Assembly: GCA_021292165.1 (NCBI GenBank)
Contig: CM037880.1
Span: forward strand, 24,516,051-24,580,050
Direction of reading: 5' to 3'
DNA from: Shinisaurus crocodilurus
Taxonomy: Eukaryota; Chordata; Lepidosauria; Squamata; Shinisauridae
DNA length: 64,000 bases
Below, piece after piece: positions 62,852 to 64,000 of this stretch. Under the pieces are notes generated by a model. That model ran no database searches, was not told the DNA's origin, and saw only the letters and a list, made by a program, of their open reading frames with translations. The translations under genes and the position numbers were made by a program. Within the stretch, counting starts at the first letter, position 1. Each line of letters opens with the position of its first letter.

Positions 62852-62972
62852 GGGCACAATTGTATGTATGTTTAGACAGAAAAAAAAGGCCTACAACTCC
62901 CAGTATGTCACAGCCGGGCATTCTGGGAGTTGTAGGCCTTTTTTCTGTCTAAACATGCATAAGATTGCGCCC
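62852..62972. mobile_element. Harbinger-like fold-back MITE
   Basis: GGGCACAATTGTATGTATGT pairs with catgcataagattgcgccc; core ggcctacaactcccagtatg mirrored by attctgggagttgtaggcc. Preceded by TTA and followed by TTG, so the 3-bp duplication has decayed. Confidence 0.82.
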
Positions 62973-63702
62973 TTGGTAGATTTGTTTTCTTAGACAAATG
63001 AATAGAGGATATACAATGTGAGTAGTCCTGTACCCAGTGCCAGCTCCATATTTTGTGGGGCCCTCGGGGAAGATGCCCTCAGTGGGCCTCCCTCATCTTC
63101 ACTGCTAATCCCTACTCTGTCTGCATCTGAGACCAATCCTCCCTGTTGTTTGGAGGGAAAGGGCAGGCCAAGTGAGCAGGCAATGGTAGCTGCTTTTCCT
63201 CATTTCTGTAAACATTTGCTTTTGCTCTCCGAGCCAGAGAAACAGAGCAGGCAGTAATGTAGAGGCGGGGAACTGGTCTGTGGTGGTGGGCTGAATTGCC
63301 TCCCTGTGCAGGCCAGATGACATCTGTGGCCATAGCCACACCCATTATCACTGATCCCGCTCTGCCCCGTTTTGGTTTTCTCTGTGCTGCGGGAGGCATG
63401 GAACTCCATGTCCCTCTCAGCTCGGAAAACGGGATTCAGGCAGCACTGAGTCCCCAGCGTCGCACACTACTTGGCATCCCCATTGGGGTGGCATGCAAAC
63501 AGACTCTGCTGGCATCCAGCTTCATGTACTGCTTGCCTGCCACCCCAAGGTGAGTCGTGCGCAAAGCTGGGACTCAACTGGATGGTTGCCCTAGGGCTGC
63601 TTTTCCTTCAAAATAAAAGCGGTGGCATTAACCATGCTTGTTACAAAGTGTGATTAACATGTGGCCCTCAGCTACTTTTATGGTGGCATTTAATCCTACT
63701 AA
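62973..63702. other. Intergenic, no gene seen
   Basis: GC-richer stretch at 63010-63560 with several overlapping short frames on both strands, none resembling a known protein. Confidence 0.45.
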
Positions 63703-63832
63703 GGGTGCAATTCTATGCATGTTTAGACAGGAACAAAGTCCCACAACTCCCAGCATTCCCCAGCCTGCTGGCTGGAGCATGCTGGAAGTTGTAGGACTTT
63801 TTTTCTGTCTAAACATGCATAGGATTGCACCC
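63703..63832. mobile_element. Harbinger-like fold-back MITE, TAA duplication
   Basis: TAA at 63700-63702 and 63833-63835. GGGTGCAATTCTATGCATGT pairs with catgcataggattgcaccc; the core cacaactcccagcattcccc is mirrored by gagcatgctggaagttgtag. Confidence 0.88.
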
Positions 63833-64000
63833 TAAATCCTGCAGAATTTATAAAAGTAGTACCTGAAAATGTTGGAAAGGCTTTGTACTGCAAGGATGTG
63901 TGGTGTATTGAAGTGTGGTGGAGCTGTCCTAAAACCTAGAGTCATAATCCCACATAGAGTTGAAGTGTTCTTAAACCCATTATAATAATTTGGCTTAAGA

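Noticed and set aside
52021..64000. Exons of a neighbouring gene (for example KIF5B, near EPC1 in human)
   Set aside because: No kinesin motor motif or other conserved, splice-framed segment found. Human spacing, as I recall it, would also place it farther away.

Overview
This is eukaryotic, vertebrate nuclear DNA, most likely from a squamate reptile (lizard-like). The window has one protein-coding gene, on the + strand: EPC1, enhancer of polycomb homolog 1, the scaffold subunit of the NuA4/TIP60 histone acetyltransferase complex. Fourteen exons with consensus splice sites and matching phases run from 9687 to a stop codon at 48150-48152. Together they encode about 791 residues. Only the N-terminal exon or exons (roughly the first 50 residues by comparison with human EPC1, from memory) and the promoter lie upstream of the window. 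A 1.3-kb 3' UTR ends at an AATAAA signal (49420-49425). From about 49.45 kb to the end I see no host gene.

Most of the rest is transposon-derived. The squamate assignment rests on the mixture: 5S rRNA-derived SINEs with a CR1-like tail, tRNA-derived SINEs, L2/CR1 LINEs, a DIRS-type tyrosine-recombinase retrotransposon, Tc1/mariner, hAT and Harbinger-like DNA elements, and a young non-LTR LINE whose protein ends in a C2H2 finger.

Layout. 1-9.7 kb is intron upstream of the first visible exon, with an hAT end, a Tc1/mariner MITE swollen by eight internal ~120-160-bp repeats, a complete but dead Tc1 transposon carrying two younger insertions, and an L2 3' end. 9.7-14.3 kb holds exons 1-4 of the visible set. 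14.3-19.6 kb is an intron of nested L2 copies. 19.6-21.1 kb holds exons 5-8. 21.1-29.0 kb is an intron with an hAT element, a LINE 3' end, a CR1/L2 tail split by a 5S-SINE, a decayed DIRS element and a second TA-flanked MITE. 29.0-29.3 kb is exon 9. 29.3-41.6 kb is a 12.3-kb intron holding two almost identical LINE copies in opposite orientation. 41.6-48.2 kb holds exons 10-14, separated by introns with an hAT element, Harbinger-type fold-backs and two GACTC-rich hAT elements. 48.2-49.4 kb is the 3' UTR. 49.4-64 kb is intergenic, with a third LINE copy, SINEs, microsatellites and a pair of adjacent long palindromes at 59.1-59.4 kb.

Points most worth checking: the diverged exon at 41839-41925; the ~980-bp inverted LINE pair that should fold into duplex RNA in the EPC1 pre-mRNA; the back-to-back palindromes at 59142-59443; fold-back elements of two different superfamilies that share a ZNF143/THAP11-like motif; and LINE insertions with short tandem repeats at their 5' junctions. 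I found no operon, CRISPR array or other prokaryote-type system. Family names were assigned by reading alone, without database search.
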